DNA from: Ideonella_A sakaiensis_A
GTDB taxonomy: Bacteria; Pseudomonadota; Gammaproteobacteria; Burkholderiales; Burkholderiaceae_C
NCBI RefSeq assembly: GCF_048320135.1
Contig: NZ_CP182947.1
Location: 496,001-560,000, forward strand
Direction: 5' to 3'
DNA length: 64,000 bases
Part shown: positions 38,387 to 46,169 of the stretch, one piece after another
Layout of the letters: the number at the start of each line of letters is the position of its first letter
Position numbering within the stretch: position 1 is the stretch's first letter
Notes under the pieces: model-generated
The model's database searches: none
Told to the model about the DNA's origin: nothing
Seen by the model: only the letters and a program-made list of their open reading frames with translations
Made by a program: the position numbers and the translations under genes

Positions 38387-40189
38387 ATGACGGTCCCTGA
38401 ACATCTGCAAGCGCTGGCTGTCGGCGTGATCCTGGTCGTGTTGTTCGCGGCCTTCGTCCGCGAATGGTTGCGCGCCGACATCGCGGTGCTGGCCGCCGTC
38501 GCGGTGCTGCTGGTATTGCAGTTGCTGACGCCGAAACAGGTGCTCGGCGTGTTGAGCAACAGCGCGCCGGTGACGATCGCCTGCTTGTTCATTCTCAGCG
38601 CCGCGCTCGGCAAGACCGGCTGTGTCGACCGGCTCGGCGAACTGCTCGGCCGCTTCGCCGCGCGTGGAGAACGCGGTGTGCTCGCCGCGCTGATCCTGGT
38701 CGGCCTGCTGGTCTCGCCGTTCATCAACAATACGCCGCTGGTGATGGTGATGATCCCGGCGGTGACGGCGGTGGCGCGGCGCCATGATCTGCCGGCATCG
38801 CGGCTGCTGATCCCGCTGTCTTACGCCACCATCCTCGGGGGGCTGGTCACGATGATCGGCACCTCGACCAACATCCTGGTCGACGGCGCTGCACGCAACC
38901 TCGGTCTGGCGCCGTTTCGGATGTTCGAGATCAGCGCGCCGGCGATCGTGATGGCACTGCTCGGCGGCATCTTCATGCTGATCTTCGCGCCGCGCTGGCT
39001 GCCGGTGCGCGAGACGCTGACGCAGCAGTTCGTCGGCAGCGGCGACCGGCTCTTCATGACCGAGCTGTTCGTGCCGGAAGGCTCGCGACTGTCCGGGCGC
39101 AGCCTGAAGGACGCGCGGCTGGCGAACGGCCACGCCGAGGTGCTGAAACTGTTCCGCGGCGATACCGAGATCTCGATGCCGGGCCCGCAGACCCGGCTGC
39201 AACTCGGCGACCGGCTGATCGTGCACAGCCGCAGCAGCGCGATGATGGACCTGCGCAGCACCGATGCCGTCGGCCTGCAGACAGCAGCCGACAGCAATGC
39301 CGACCTCGAGACGCTGCGCCGCCGCGATGTCGTGATGGTCGAGACCATCATCGGCCAGAGCTCGCGGTATGTGATGCGGCCGATCCGCGACCTCGACCTT
39401 GCCGCGCGTTACGGTATCCACCTGATCGCGGTACACCGCAAGAGCGCATCGATCCACGATATCGGCGACGACTTCCAGCTGCAATTCGGCGATGTGTTGC
39501 TGATCGAAGGCACGCCGGCGCAGATCAAGCGCTTCTGCGAGAACGGCGACCTGATCGCGCTCGCCGAAGGCCGCGCGCCGGTCGACCGCTCACGGCTCGC
39601 GCCAATCGCGCTGGCGACAATCGTCGGCGTGATGCTGCTCGCGGCATTCGACGTGATGGCGATCGAGGGCCTGGCGCTGATCGGCGCGGCGATCGTCATC
39701 GTCAGCGGCTGCGTGCGCGCCGACGAAGCCTACAAGGCGATCGAATGGCCGATCATCGTGCTGATCCTCGGCATGCTGGCGGTCAGCGTCGCGATGCAGC
39801 AGTCGGGTCTGGCAGCGATGCTGGCTGGCGCACTGGTCGCGATAGGCCAGACCTGGCCGGCCTGGCTGATGCTCTCGCTGGTGATCCAGATCACCTCGAT
39901 CGCGACCGAATTCATCAGCAACAACGCGGTCGCGGTGCTGTTCACGCCGATCGTCGTCTCGGTCGCCGCACAGCTCGGCGTCGATCCGCGACCGTTCGTC
40001 GTCGGCGTGATGTTTGCGGCGAGCCTCAGTTTTGCAACACCGATCGGCTACCAGACCAATACGCTGGTCTACAGCGCGGGCAACCACCGCTTCGCCGATT
40101 TTGCGCGGCTCGGCATTCCGATGAACATCATCACCTGGCTCGCTGCGAGCGCGCTGATCCCGCTGTTCTGGCCGCTGACGCAGCGCTGA
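38387..40189 (+). CDS. SLC13 family permease with two TrkA-C (RCK_C) domains
   Basis: A 600-residue membrane transporter of the DASS/ArsB superfamily. Two blocks of hydrophobic helices (residues 5-200 and 405-600) flank a cytosolic region with two RCK_C domains: ELFVPEGSRLSGRSLKDARL at about 225 and RPIRDLDLAARYGIHLIAVHR at about 330. Substrate-hairpin signatures are SPFINNTPLVMVMIPA and EFISNNAVAVLFTPI, plus TMIGTSTNILVDG. Such proteins carry dicarboxylates, sulfate or similar anions with Na+; the RCK_C pair suggests regulation by a ligand. The substrate is not determinable. It is a single gene convergent with motB. Confidence 0.88.
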   Translation: MTVPEHLQALAVGVILVVLFAAFVREWLRADIAVLAAVAVLLVLQLLTPKQVLGVLSNSAPVTIACLFILSAALGKTGCVDRLGELLGRFAARGERGVLAALILVGLLVSPFINNTPLVMVMIPAVTAVARRHDLPASRLLIPLSYATILGGLVTMIGTSTNILVDGAARNLGLAPFRMFEISAPAIVMALLGGIFMLIFAPRWLPVRETLTQQFVGSGDRLFMTELFVPEGSRLSGRSLKDARLANGHAEVLKLFRGDTEISMPGPQTRLQLGDRLIVHSRSSAMMDLRSTDAVGLQTAADSNADLETLRRRDVVMVETIIGQSSRYVMRPIRDLDLAARYGIHLIAVHRKSASIHDIGDDFQLQFGDVLLIEGTPAQIKRFCENGDLIALAEGRAPVDRSRLAPIALATIVGVMLLAAFDVMAIEGLALIGAAIVIVSGCVRADEAYKAIEWPIIVLILGMLAVSVAMQQSGLAAMLAGALVAIGQTWPAWLMLSLVIQITSIATEFISNNAVAVLFTPIVVSVAAQLGVDPRPFVVGVMFAASLSFATPIGYQTNTLVYSAGNHRFADFARLGIPMNIITWLAASALIPLFWPLTQR

Positions 40190-40218
40190 ACGGGACCCGC
40201 CGTCGCCGGCGGGTGATG

Positions 40219-41187
40219 TCAGCGCAATTCCGGACGGATCGCGGCGATCTTGCCGTTCAGCGGCGGCGCCGTTTGCGGCTGCTGAGTCTGCGGCTCGACC
40301 TCGGCGACCTCGGGCCCGGTCTGGAACATGCGATCCTCGGCATCGCGGTTCATCACGATGATGCTGATGCGGCGGTTCGCCGGGTTGTTCGGATTGCCGC
40401 GCTCGAGCGGCTGGCTCGACGCCAGCCCCTGCACCCGCAGCACGCGGTTGTCGGGCAGCCCGCCGACCAGCAGTTCGCGCCGCGAGGCATTCGCACGGTC
40501 GCTCGACAGCTCCCAGTTGCTATAGCCGCGCCCGCCGCCACCGAAGCTCAATGCATCGGTATGGCCTTCGAGTGTCAGCCGGTTCGGCACCTCGGCGAGC
40601 ACGCCGCCGATTTCCTGCAGCAGCTCGCGCATATAGCCCTTGACCATCGCGCTGCCGCTGTCGAACATCGGCCGGTTCTGCTCGTCGACGATCTGGATGC
40701 GCAGCCCATCTTTCGTCAGGTCGAGCTTGATCTGCGAATCGAGCGCAGCCAGCCGCGGATTGGCCGCGAGCACCTGGCCGACCTTCTGCTTCAGCTGCTC
40801 GAGCCGCTCCCGTTCGGCCTGCCGCTCCTGCTCCTTCATCGCCAGCAGGTTGACGGTCGACCGCGGCGCCTCGATGTCGCCGCGCTTGACCTGGCCGCTC
40901 TGCCGCGACAGGTCGGCGCCGCCGCCCTTGATCACGTGCGACGCATCACCGGAGCCGGAACCGCCGCCGAGCAGCGACACCTTCATCGGATTCTGGAAAA
41001 AGTCGGCAATGCCCTTCTTGTCGCCCTCGGACGTCGAGCCGAGCAGCCACATCAGCAGGAAAAACGCCATCATCGCGGTGACGAAGTCGGCATAGGCAAT
41101 CTTCCACGCCCCGCCATGCGCCGCATGGCCACCCTTCTTGACCCTTTTGATGATGATCGGCTGCAGCTTCTTTGCATCACCAGCCAT
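40219..41187 (-). CDS. motB: Flagellar motor stator protein MotB
   Basis: A 322-residue inner-membrane protein with one N-terminal helix. The proton-carrying Asp is D34 in YADFVTAMMAFFLLMWLL, followed by a plug-like amphipathic segment. The C-terminal OmpA-like peptidoglycan-binding domain (about 160-290) includes LEGHTDALSF and NRRISIIV. With MotA it forms the ion channel that drives rotation. GGGAGAG lies 5 bases before the ATG. It is downstream of motA, but the 216-base gap contains a GC-tract repeat. Confidence 0.96.
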   Translation of the reverse strand: MAGDAKKLQPIIIKRVKKGGHAAHGGAWKIAYADFVTAMMAFFLLMWLLGSTSEGDKKGIADFFQNPMKVSLLGGGSGSGDASHVIKGGGADLSRQSGQVKRGDIEAPRSTVNLLAMKEQERQAERERLEQLKQKVGQVLAANPRLAALDSQIKLDLTKDGLRIQIVDEQNRPMFDSGSAMVKGYMRELLQEIGGVLAEVPNRLTLEGHTDALSFGGGGRGYSNWELSSDRANASRRELLVGGLPDNRVLRVQGLASSQPLERGNPNNPANRRISIIVMNRDAEDRMFQTGPEVAEVEPQTQQPQTAPPLNGKIAAIRPELR

Positions 41188-41261
41188 TCGTCTCTCCCAT
41201 CTCGACCAAATTGGCCGACGCAGTCAGGCCACCACCATCAAGCGGCCACCGCGGAACCGGC

Positions 41262-41400
41262 TTTGCCGGGCCGCCAGTGGCGCCCCCCTGGGGGGGGTGA
41301 GTGCGGACGAGAGGACCTGCCTGCGCAGGTCCGAACGCCTCACGAAGCGCCCGAGCTCTGCGAGGGCGTGGGAAGCCGAAGGCGCTCCTCCGGGGGGGGG
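41262..41400. repeat. GC-tract intergenic repeat element between motA and motB
   Basis: This roughly 140-base stretch separates motA and motB, which usually nearly touch. It is bounded by a C6-T-G8 palindrome near 41283 and a run of nine G at 41392-41400. Inside are a GGACCTGC/GCAGGTCC inverted repeat (41313-41332) and several GCGCC/GGCGC pieces. No reading frame is supported. Its look matches short dispersed intergenic elements I know from Comamonadaceae-type Burkholderiales; other copies were not seen in this window. Confidence 0.55.
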
Positions 41401-41403
41401 TCA

Positions 41404-42264
41404 TCACTTTTTGCCTTTCACGTGGCCTTCGAGTTCGGAGAAGGTCGGGCGGTCGCCGGAATAAAGCACCTTGCGGCCGAACTCGATCGCGACTTGCGGC
41501 GCATAACCCTGCATCGAAGCCAGCAGCGTGGTCTTGATGCATTGCAATTCCTTCGAGCCGTCCTCGACCTTCTGCTCGAGCAGGCCGCCGAGCGGCTCGA
41601 CGAAGCCATAGGCCAGGAAAATGCCGAGGAAGGTTCCGACCAGCGCCGCGCCGATCATTCCGCCGAGGATCGCCGGGGCCTGGCCGACCGATCCCATCGT
41701 GTTGATCACGCCGAGCACCGCCGCGACGATGCCGAATGCCGGCAGCCCGCCGGCGAGCCGTCCGATCGCCGCCACCGCCGCATGTTCCTCGGCATGGTGG
41801 GTGTCGATCTCGCTGTCCATCAGGCTTTCGATCTCGTGCGCATTGAGGTTGCCCGAGACCATCATCCGCAGGTAGTCGGTGATGAATTCGACGACATGGT
41901 GGTCGCTGCCGACGGTCGGGTATTTCTGGAACACCGGCGAGCTGTGCGGATCTTCGACGTCGGCTTCGATCGCCATCAGCCCTTCCTTGCGCGCCTTCTG
42001 CAGCAGGTCGAACAGCAGCGCCATCAGCTCCATGTAGCGGGCCTTGCTGTATTTGCTGCCCTTGAAGCATTTGCCGATGCCGGCCAGCGCGGCCTTGATC
42101 ACCTTCATCTGGTTGCTCGCCAGGAAAGCGCCGAGCGCGGCGCCCAGGATGGTCACCAGCTCGAACGGCAATGCAGTCAATATGACCTGGATGTTGCCGC
42201 CGTGCACGATGTACACACCGAAGATGCAGGCAAGTGCCAGGGCCCAGCCAACGAGAACGAACAT
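41404..42264 (-). CDS. motA: Flagellar motor stator protein MotA
   Basis: A 286-residue protein with four membrane helices that forms the stator with MotB. The proton-channel Pro regions (AGGLPAFGIVAAVLGVINTMG and the later helix with FVEPLGGLLEQ) and the charged cytoplasmic loop are intact. The ATG at 42264 gives the typical MFVLVGWALALACIFGVYIVHGG; an in-frame upstream extension is shadow. A sigma-28 promoter lies 53-79 bases upstream. No strong ribosome binding site is visible. Confidence 0.96.
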   Translation of the reverse strand: MFVLVGWALALACIFGVYIVHGGNIQVILTALPFELVTILGAALGAFLASNQMKVIKAALAGIGKCFKGSKYSKARYMELMALLFDLLQKARKEGLMAIEADVEDPHSSPVFQKYPTVGSDHHVVEFITDYLRMMVSGNLNAHEIESLMDSEIDTHHAEEHAAVAAIGRLAGGLPAFGIVAAVLGVINTMGSVGQAPAILGGMIGAALVGTFLGIFLAYGFVEPLGGLLEQKVEDGSKELQCIKTTLLASMQGYAPQVAIEFGRKVLYSGDRPTFSELEGHVKGKK

Positions 42265-42316
42265 GGTGTCTATTGGTCCGTGTGATTCCGCACACCAACG
42301 TGTGCCAGCTAGTGCC

Positions 42317-42343
42317 TTATCGGACCATCGACCGGCGTCTTGA
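42317..42343 (-). promoter_or_regulatory. Sigma-28 (FliA) promoter of motAB
   Basis: On the minus strand, GCTCAAG is followed after TCAA by exactly 15 bases and then TCCGATAA (consensus GCCGATAA, 7 of 8). The expected transcription start is near 42310, giving a leader of about 45 bases to motA. Confidence 0.85.
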
Positions 42344-42398
42344 GCCGAATGCCGTCGCCTTCCAGTGACCTCGCGCGCCGGCGCCATTCGGCCGGACA

Positions 42399-42423
42399 CA
42401 AAAAAACGGGCCCGAAGGCCCGT
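42399..42423 (-). terminator. Intrinsic terminator between flhC and motA
   Basis: ACGGGCC and GGCCCGT pair around a CGAA loop, and the minus-strand RNA ends in a run of at least seven U. It would stop both flhDC read-through and the candidate small RNA, leaving motAB to its own sigma-28 promoter. Confidence 0.9.
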
Positions 42424-42550
42424 TCAGAAGCACATTTGCAGATGTGCGAGGAGGAGACACGGCGATGAAAACCACGGGTCCGGCGTCCAGCAAAGGACTC
42501 ACCATCCCTGCCATACGGCGGCATCGCGGGCACCGGATGACAGTACTGCC
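42399..42550 (-). ncRNA. Candidate sigma-28-dependent small RNA between flhC and motA
   Basis: About 150 bases lie between a sigma-28 promoter just after flhC (42583-42557) and a perfect intrinsic terminator (42423-42399), both on the minus strand. The minus strand carries no convincing reading frame here. Near its 3' end it has a CU-rich stretch TCTCCTCCTC (42457-42448), complementary to Shine-Dalgarno sequences. A small hairpin GCACAT/ATGTGC (42447-42430) and then the terminator hairpin follow directly. An open seed followed by two stems and a U-tail is typical of Hfq-type small RNAs. The E. coli sRNA MotR is also FliA-dependent and comes from the motA leader, but no sequence relation was tested. 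Confidence 0.55.
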
Positions 42551-42556
42551 TTCATG

Positions 42557-42583
42557 CTATCGGCGGCAAAAGCGCCGACTTGA
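42557..42583 (-). promoter_or_regulatory. Sigma-28 promoter immediately downstream of flhC
   Basis: On the minus strand, CTCAAG, then exactly 15 bases after TCAA, then GCCGATAG (7 of 8 to consensus). It starts 21 bases after the flhC stop and points at a segment that ends in a terminator about 130 bases on, not at a protein gene. Confidence 0.82.
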
Positions 42584-42603
42584 GAACTTTTTTTGCAAGC
42601 AGC

Positions 42604-43140
42604 TCAATGCATCTTGATGCCGCCGGCGGCCTTGCCCTTTCCGGCGCGCGCTGGCGGGCTGCACAGGCCGCAGACATAGTGCTTCGCGATCTCGTGCGGA
42701 TGGGTCACGAAATGGCCGCCGCACTTCGAGCAGGTCGTCATCGTCAACATGCCGTTGTCGACGAACTTGACCAGCCGCCAGGCGCGGGTCACCGACAACA
42801 GCGCCTCCAGGCCTTGAGCGGTCGTCTGCTCCTGATACAGCTGGTAGGCCTTGATCACCGTGTCGATCTCGTCGAGCTCGGCGGCCTTGTTCAGATATTC
42901 GTGGATGTTCAGGAAAAGGCTGGCATGGATGTTCGGCTGCCAGGTCATGAACCAGTCGGTCGAGAACGGCAGCTGGCCCTTGCTCGGCGACTTGCCGGCA
43001 ACTTCCTTGTAAAGCCGCAACAGCCTCTCGTACGACAGGTCGGTTTCCGATTCCAGCACCTGCAGCCGGGCGCCCAGGTTGATCAGCGTGACGGCGCGTT
43101 CGATTTGCCGGGCTTCGCTGAGAATGCTCTTGACTCGCAT
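42604..43140 (-). CDS. flhC: Flagellar master regulator FlhC
   Basis: A 178-residue subunit of the FlhD4C2 activator that turns on class II flagellar genes with sigma-70 RNA polymerase. The zinc site formed by four Cys is intact: CSKCGGHF near residue 137 and HYVCGLC near residue 157. The N-terminal helices SILSEARQIERAVTLINLGARLQVL contact FlhD. Length is as in other betaproteobacteria (about 180). It follows flhD after 49 bases. Confidence 0.96.
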   Translation of the reverse strand: MRVKSILSEARQIERAVTLINLGARLQVLESETDLSYERLLRLYKEVAGKSPSKGQLPFSTDWFMTWQPNIHASLFLNIHEYLNKAAELDEIDTVIKAYQLYQEQTTAQGLEALLSVTRAWRLVKFVDNGMLTMTTCSKCGGHFVTHPHEIAKHYVCGLCSPPARAGKGKAAGGIKMH

Positions 43141-43189
43141 GGTGGGCTCCTGGTGCTGCTGGAAAAATCGTTGACGGGTATCGCGTGGA

Positions 43190-43513
43190 TCAGGCGGCTT
43201 CGCGATGGCGGCCGGCCATCAGGATGCTCGCGTGCAGACGGCTGGTGGTGTCGTTCGCCGCACCCTTGCCGTGGTTGGTCAACAGGCCCCAGATCATGTC
43301 GTCTTCCATCCGGAAGCGGCACAGCAGCGTGCTGCCGGAGGCAATCTTCATCATTTGCGCCGGGCTCAGCGACGCCAGCAGGTTCGCACTGTCTTCGCTG
43401 ATGCCGAGGCGGAACAGCGCCTGGTCACGGTCGGCACGGATCAGGCTTTGCGCCAGCATCAGGTACGACAGATTGGCTTCGCGGATTTCGGTGAGGATCT
43501 GGTCGGTGTTCAT
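43190..43513 (-). CDS. flhD: Flagellar master regulator FlhD
   Basis: A 107-residue partner of FlhC. Conserved stretches are TEIREANLSYLMLAQSLIRADRDQALFRLGIS and STLLCRFRM with the Cys used for the dimer disulfide. ATG 43513 gives the standard MNTDQILTEI start; the frame extends upstream without family resemblance. It is the first gene of flhDC. The 313-base region to the divergent gene at 43827 must hold the flhDC promoter; no convincing -35/-10 pair was recognised. Confidence 0.95.
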   Translation of the reverse strand: MNTDQILTEIREANLSYLMLAQSLIRADRDQALFRLGISEDSANLLASLSPAQMMKIASGSTLLCRFRMEDDMIWGLLTNHGKGAANDTTSRLHASILMAGRHREAA

Positions 43514-43577
43514 GGTCTGGTCCTTGTGGCGGTCGTCGGTCGGGGGGTTCTTGCTGCCGCGTTGTTGTGTCTCAACG

Positions 43578-43603
43578 TGAAACGGATTGTGAAGTTCCGA
43601 TAA
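43578..43603 (+). promoter_or_regulatory. Weak sigma-28-like site upstream of the glycosyltransferase/methyltransferase gene
   Basis: TCCGATAA (43596-43603) matches the sigma-28 -10 at 7 of 8, but the best -35 (TGAA at 43578) is one base too close and lacks the CTCAAG form seen at the five good sites. It lies in the 313-base flhD/43827 divergent gap, in which I saw no gene. Confidence 0.3.
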
Positions 43604-43826
43604 GGCTGCCGACATCAGGCCATCTCTGTGGCTTGAGTCCATCTTCTTCCGTCCGCGCTGTAAGGCAAATTCCTACACGGATGGCTGGCGATGGCGTCGA
43701 AGTGAGACTGCTGTCGTGCGCAGCGCGGAGAAATGCTGCCGCTATGCAGGCCTGATCGTCCGGTCCGATACGACCGGGCGCTCTTAGCATCACTGCAGGC
43801 GAAACCGCCAGCAACCGAAAGCCGCC

Positions 43827-46088
43827 GTGTCATCCCTGCCGCATTTCCACATCGTCGTGATGCAGCCCGCGGGCTATCTTCATTCACTGGGCCTGCTCGA
43901 TCCGGCACGGTATCTTCGCTACCAGCTGCGGCGCCTCGGTGCCACGGTGACACTGGCGAAAAACCGCCTGCGCGAGGACGCCATCAACATCGTCTTTGCC
44001 GCCCACCTCGGCTTCCCGTCCGAAGTGCGGGATCGCCACACGATCATCTTCTTCAACCTCGAGCAGCTCGGCGACGGCGGCGCAGCGCTCGCGCCCGACT
44101 ATCTGCGGCTGCTGTCCACATCGGCCGTCATCGACTACGACGCGGAAAATATCGGCGCCTACAGCAGCAACCCGTCGCGGGTGCCCGTCGTGCCGCTGGG
44201 CCACGCACCCTACCTCGCAGCCGCGACGCCGATACCGCTTGCCGAGCGGCCGATCGATCTGCTGTTCTTCGGCACCGTCAACCCACGGCGCCAGGCGCTG
44301 TTCGACCGCATCGAGGCCTGCGGCGTCGCGATCTCGACCTTCGACACGCCGCTGTACGGCCCGGAGCGCGACGACTTCATCCGCCAGGCAAAGGCGGTGC
44401 TGAACTGCCATTTCTACGACACCAGCCGCTTCGAGCAGGCCAGGGTCAGCCACTGCCTGTCGCTTGGTACGCCGGTCGTCTCGGAACGCCACCCGCTCAG
44501 CAGGCCGGGAGACGGTTTCCTGCAGGCCGTCGGCTGGTTCGACGACAGCAATCTCGAATCCTTCTTCGCCGACCATTTCGGCAGCCTGCACTGGCTGCGC
44601 GAAGCCGAACAGCAACTGGACAGCTTCCGCGCCTGGGATCCGCTCGAAGCGTGCGTGCGCCTGATCGACTGGGCCGTCGCGATCGACACGCAGCAGCGCG
44701 CCGGACGCGATCGGATACCCCCTGCTCCGTTGCGCATCAACCTCGGCTCCGGAAAAGACTACCGGCTTGGCTGGCTCAACATCGATGTGCAGCAACGCAC
44801 CGAGCCCGACTTGGTGCTCGACCTCGCAGCTCCGATCACGCTGCCGCTTTCCTGCCCGACACGATTCGGCGGGCAGGTGACGCTCGACGCCGGAACCGTC
44901 GACACCATCCACGCGTCGAATGTGCTCGAACACGTGCCCGACCTGCCCCAGCTGATGGGCAATGCATTGAGATTGCTGCGCATCGACGGCGAATTCGAGA
45001 TCGAGGTGCCGTATGAAAAGGCGCTGACCGCGTGGCAGGATCCGACCCATGTCAGGGCGATGAACGAGAATTCGTGGGTCTACTACACGGACTGGTTCTG
45101 GTACCTGGGATGGTTCGAGCACCGGTTCGAGTTGAACGGCGCAGTCTGGCTGGACGGCGAGTTGCGGCCTTGCACACAGGACGACGCAGCCTTCATGAAG
45201 GTGCGTCTGCGCAAGATCCAGACGACACCGCGCGAACGGACGCTGGCGCGCACGATGAGCGCCGATTTCGGCGCCGGCATCGACGACGATGTTGTTCAAG
45301 TCCAGCCACGCGAAAAGCGGCCGCCCACCAGCCACGCGGGCTCGAACCGCGTCGGAGAAACGCCGCCGCAAGGCATGCCGCCGGGGAAAGACGCACCGCA
45401 ACCGGCAGTCGACGCTGCAATCGGGCGGCTGCTCGATGCTGGCGACGCCCGAGAAGCGACCGAACAACTGGTGGCTGCAGCATCGCAGCGACGCCGCGGC
45501 GATGCCGCCGCCCCGCCCTCGCAGCGCACACTGGCACGGCTCGACCGCCACATCGAACGGCTGGCCGAAGCGCTTGCGCACGATGCAGACCTCGATGCGC
45601 TGCAGGCCTGTGACGGCGGCACGCTGCTGTTCGCGACACATGCCGATGCAGGAAGCGAGCATGCACTGCTGCTGCGGCGACTCGCCGCCCGCGAGGATCG
45701 CCCGGTGCTGGTCCTGACCGATCTGCGCGATGTGCTCGTCGAGCGAGCCGAGCAGGTGGAGGCCCTGAAACAATTTTTCGCCGGCATCGATGTGCTGGTG
45801 CTGCCGCTGGCGCCCGCATGGGAAAAGTGCGGCATGGTGAAGCGGGTGACCGAGGCGCTGCGCCCGCGTCGCATCGTCTACCTTGCTGACAACGACGATC
45901 CCGTTCCGTTCATCGGCAGCAGCGGCCTGGGCGGGCCTGACAAGCTGTTTGTCCGCCGCGATCCGACACGTCCGAGCATCGGTGCGACGCTGAAGGGACT
46001 GACCACAATGATCGTCACCGGCATCGCGCAGCGCTCGCCGCCGTCAAGCGGTCTTGCTGCTTGCGGATCGCTTGCCGAAACAAGCTGA
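43827..46088 (+). CDS. Glycosyltransferase-methyltransferase fusion, probably for flagellin modification
   Basis: A 753-residue multidomain protein starting with GTG. Residues 1 to about 285 look like a GT-B type glycosyltransferase (IDLLFFGTVNPRRQALFDRI, and SHCLSLGTPVVSE near the nucleotide-sugar site). Residues about 300-470 form a class I SAM methyltransferase with motif I LRINLGSGKDYRLGWLNID and TIHASNVLEHVPDLPQLMGNALRLLR. A low-complexity linker (about 480-560) leads to a C-terminal domain of about 190 residues that I do not recognise (LLFATHADAGSEH, VLVLTDLRDVLVERAEQ). It lies between flhDC and the flagellins and converges on a GT41 gene, so flagellin glycosylation and sugar methylation is a reasonable inference. 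The acceptor is unproven. Confidence 0.75.
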   Translation: MSSLPHFHIVVMQPAGYLHSLGLLDPARYLRYQLRRLGATVTLAKNRLREDAINIVFAAHLGFPSEVRDRHTIIFFNLEQLGDGGAALAPDYLRLLSTSAVIDYDAENIGAYSSNPSRVPVVPLGHAPYLAAATPIPLAERPIDLLFFGTVNPRRQALFDRIEACGVAISTFDTPLYGPERDDFIRQAKAVLNCHFYDTSRFEQARVSHCLSLGTPVVSERHPLSRPGDGFLQAVGWFDDSNLESFFADHFGSLHWLREAEQQLDSFRAWDPLEACVRLIDWAVAIDTQQRAGRDRIPPAPLRINLGSGKDYRLGWLNIDVQQRTEPDLVLDLAAPITLPLSCPTRFGGQVTLDAGTVDTIHASNVLEHVPDLPQLMGNALRLLRIDGEFEIEVPYEKALTAWQDPTHVRAMNENSWVYYTDWFWYLGWFEHRFELNGAVWLDGELRPCTQDDAAFMKVRLRKIQTTPRERTLARTMSADFGAGIDDDVVQVQPREKRPPTSHAGSNRVGETPPQGMPPGKDAPQPAVDAAIGRLLDAGDAREATEQLVAAASQRRRGDAAAPPSQRTLARLDRHIERLAEALAHDADLDALQACDGGTLLFATHADAGSEHALLLRRLAAREDRPVLVLTDLRDVLVERAEQVEALKQFFAGIDVLVLPLAPAWEKCGMVKRVTEALRPRRIVYLADNDDPVPFIGSSGLGGPDKLFVRRDPTRPSIGATLKGLTTMIVTGIAQRSPPSSGLAACGSLAETS

Positions 46089-46169
46089 AATAAAGACTGG
46101 GACCGTGCGGCCTGGACGGGCCGCGCAACGCCACCTCGCGGACCGGTGAACGGCCTGGCTCGCGCCAGT

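Noticed and set aside
42309..42533. Minus-strand frames of 65-74 codons across the flhC-motA gap as small proteins.
   Set aside because: They run through the intrinsic terminator and the motA promoter, and have Arg/Pro-rich shadow composition without a ribosome binding site.
42465..42617. A plus-strand 50-codon frame starting MKTTGPASSKG with a strong GAGGAGGAG site 6 bases upstream, antisense to the candidate small RNA.
   Set aside because: Its codons lack the strong third-position G/C bias of real genes here, it runs into the 3' end of flhC in antisense, and the 'ribosome binding site' is simply the complement of the CU-rich seed on the minus strand, where promoter and terminator both agree.
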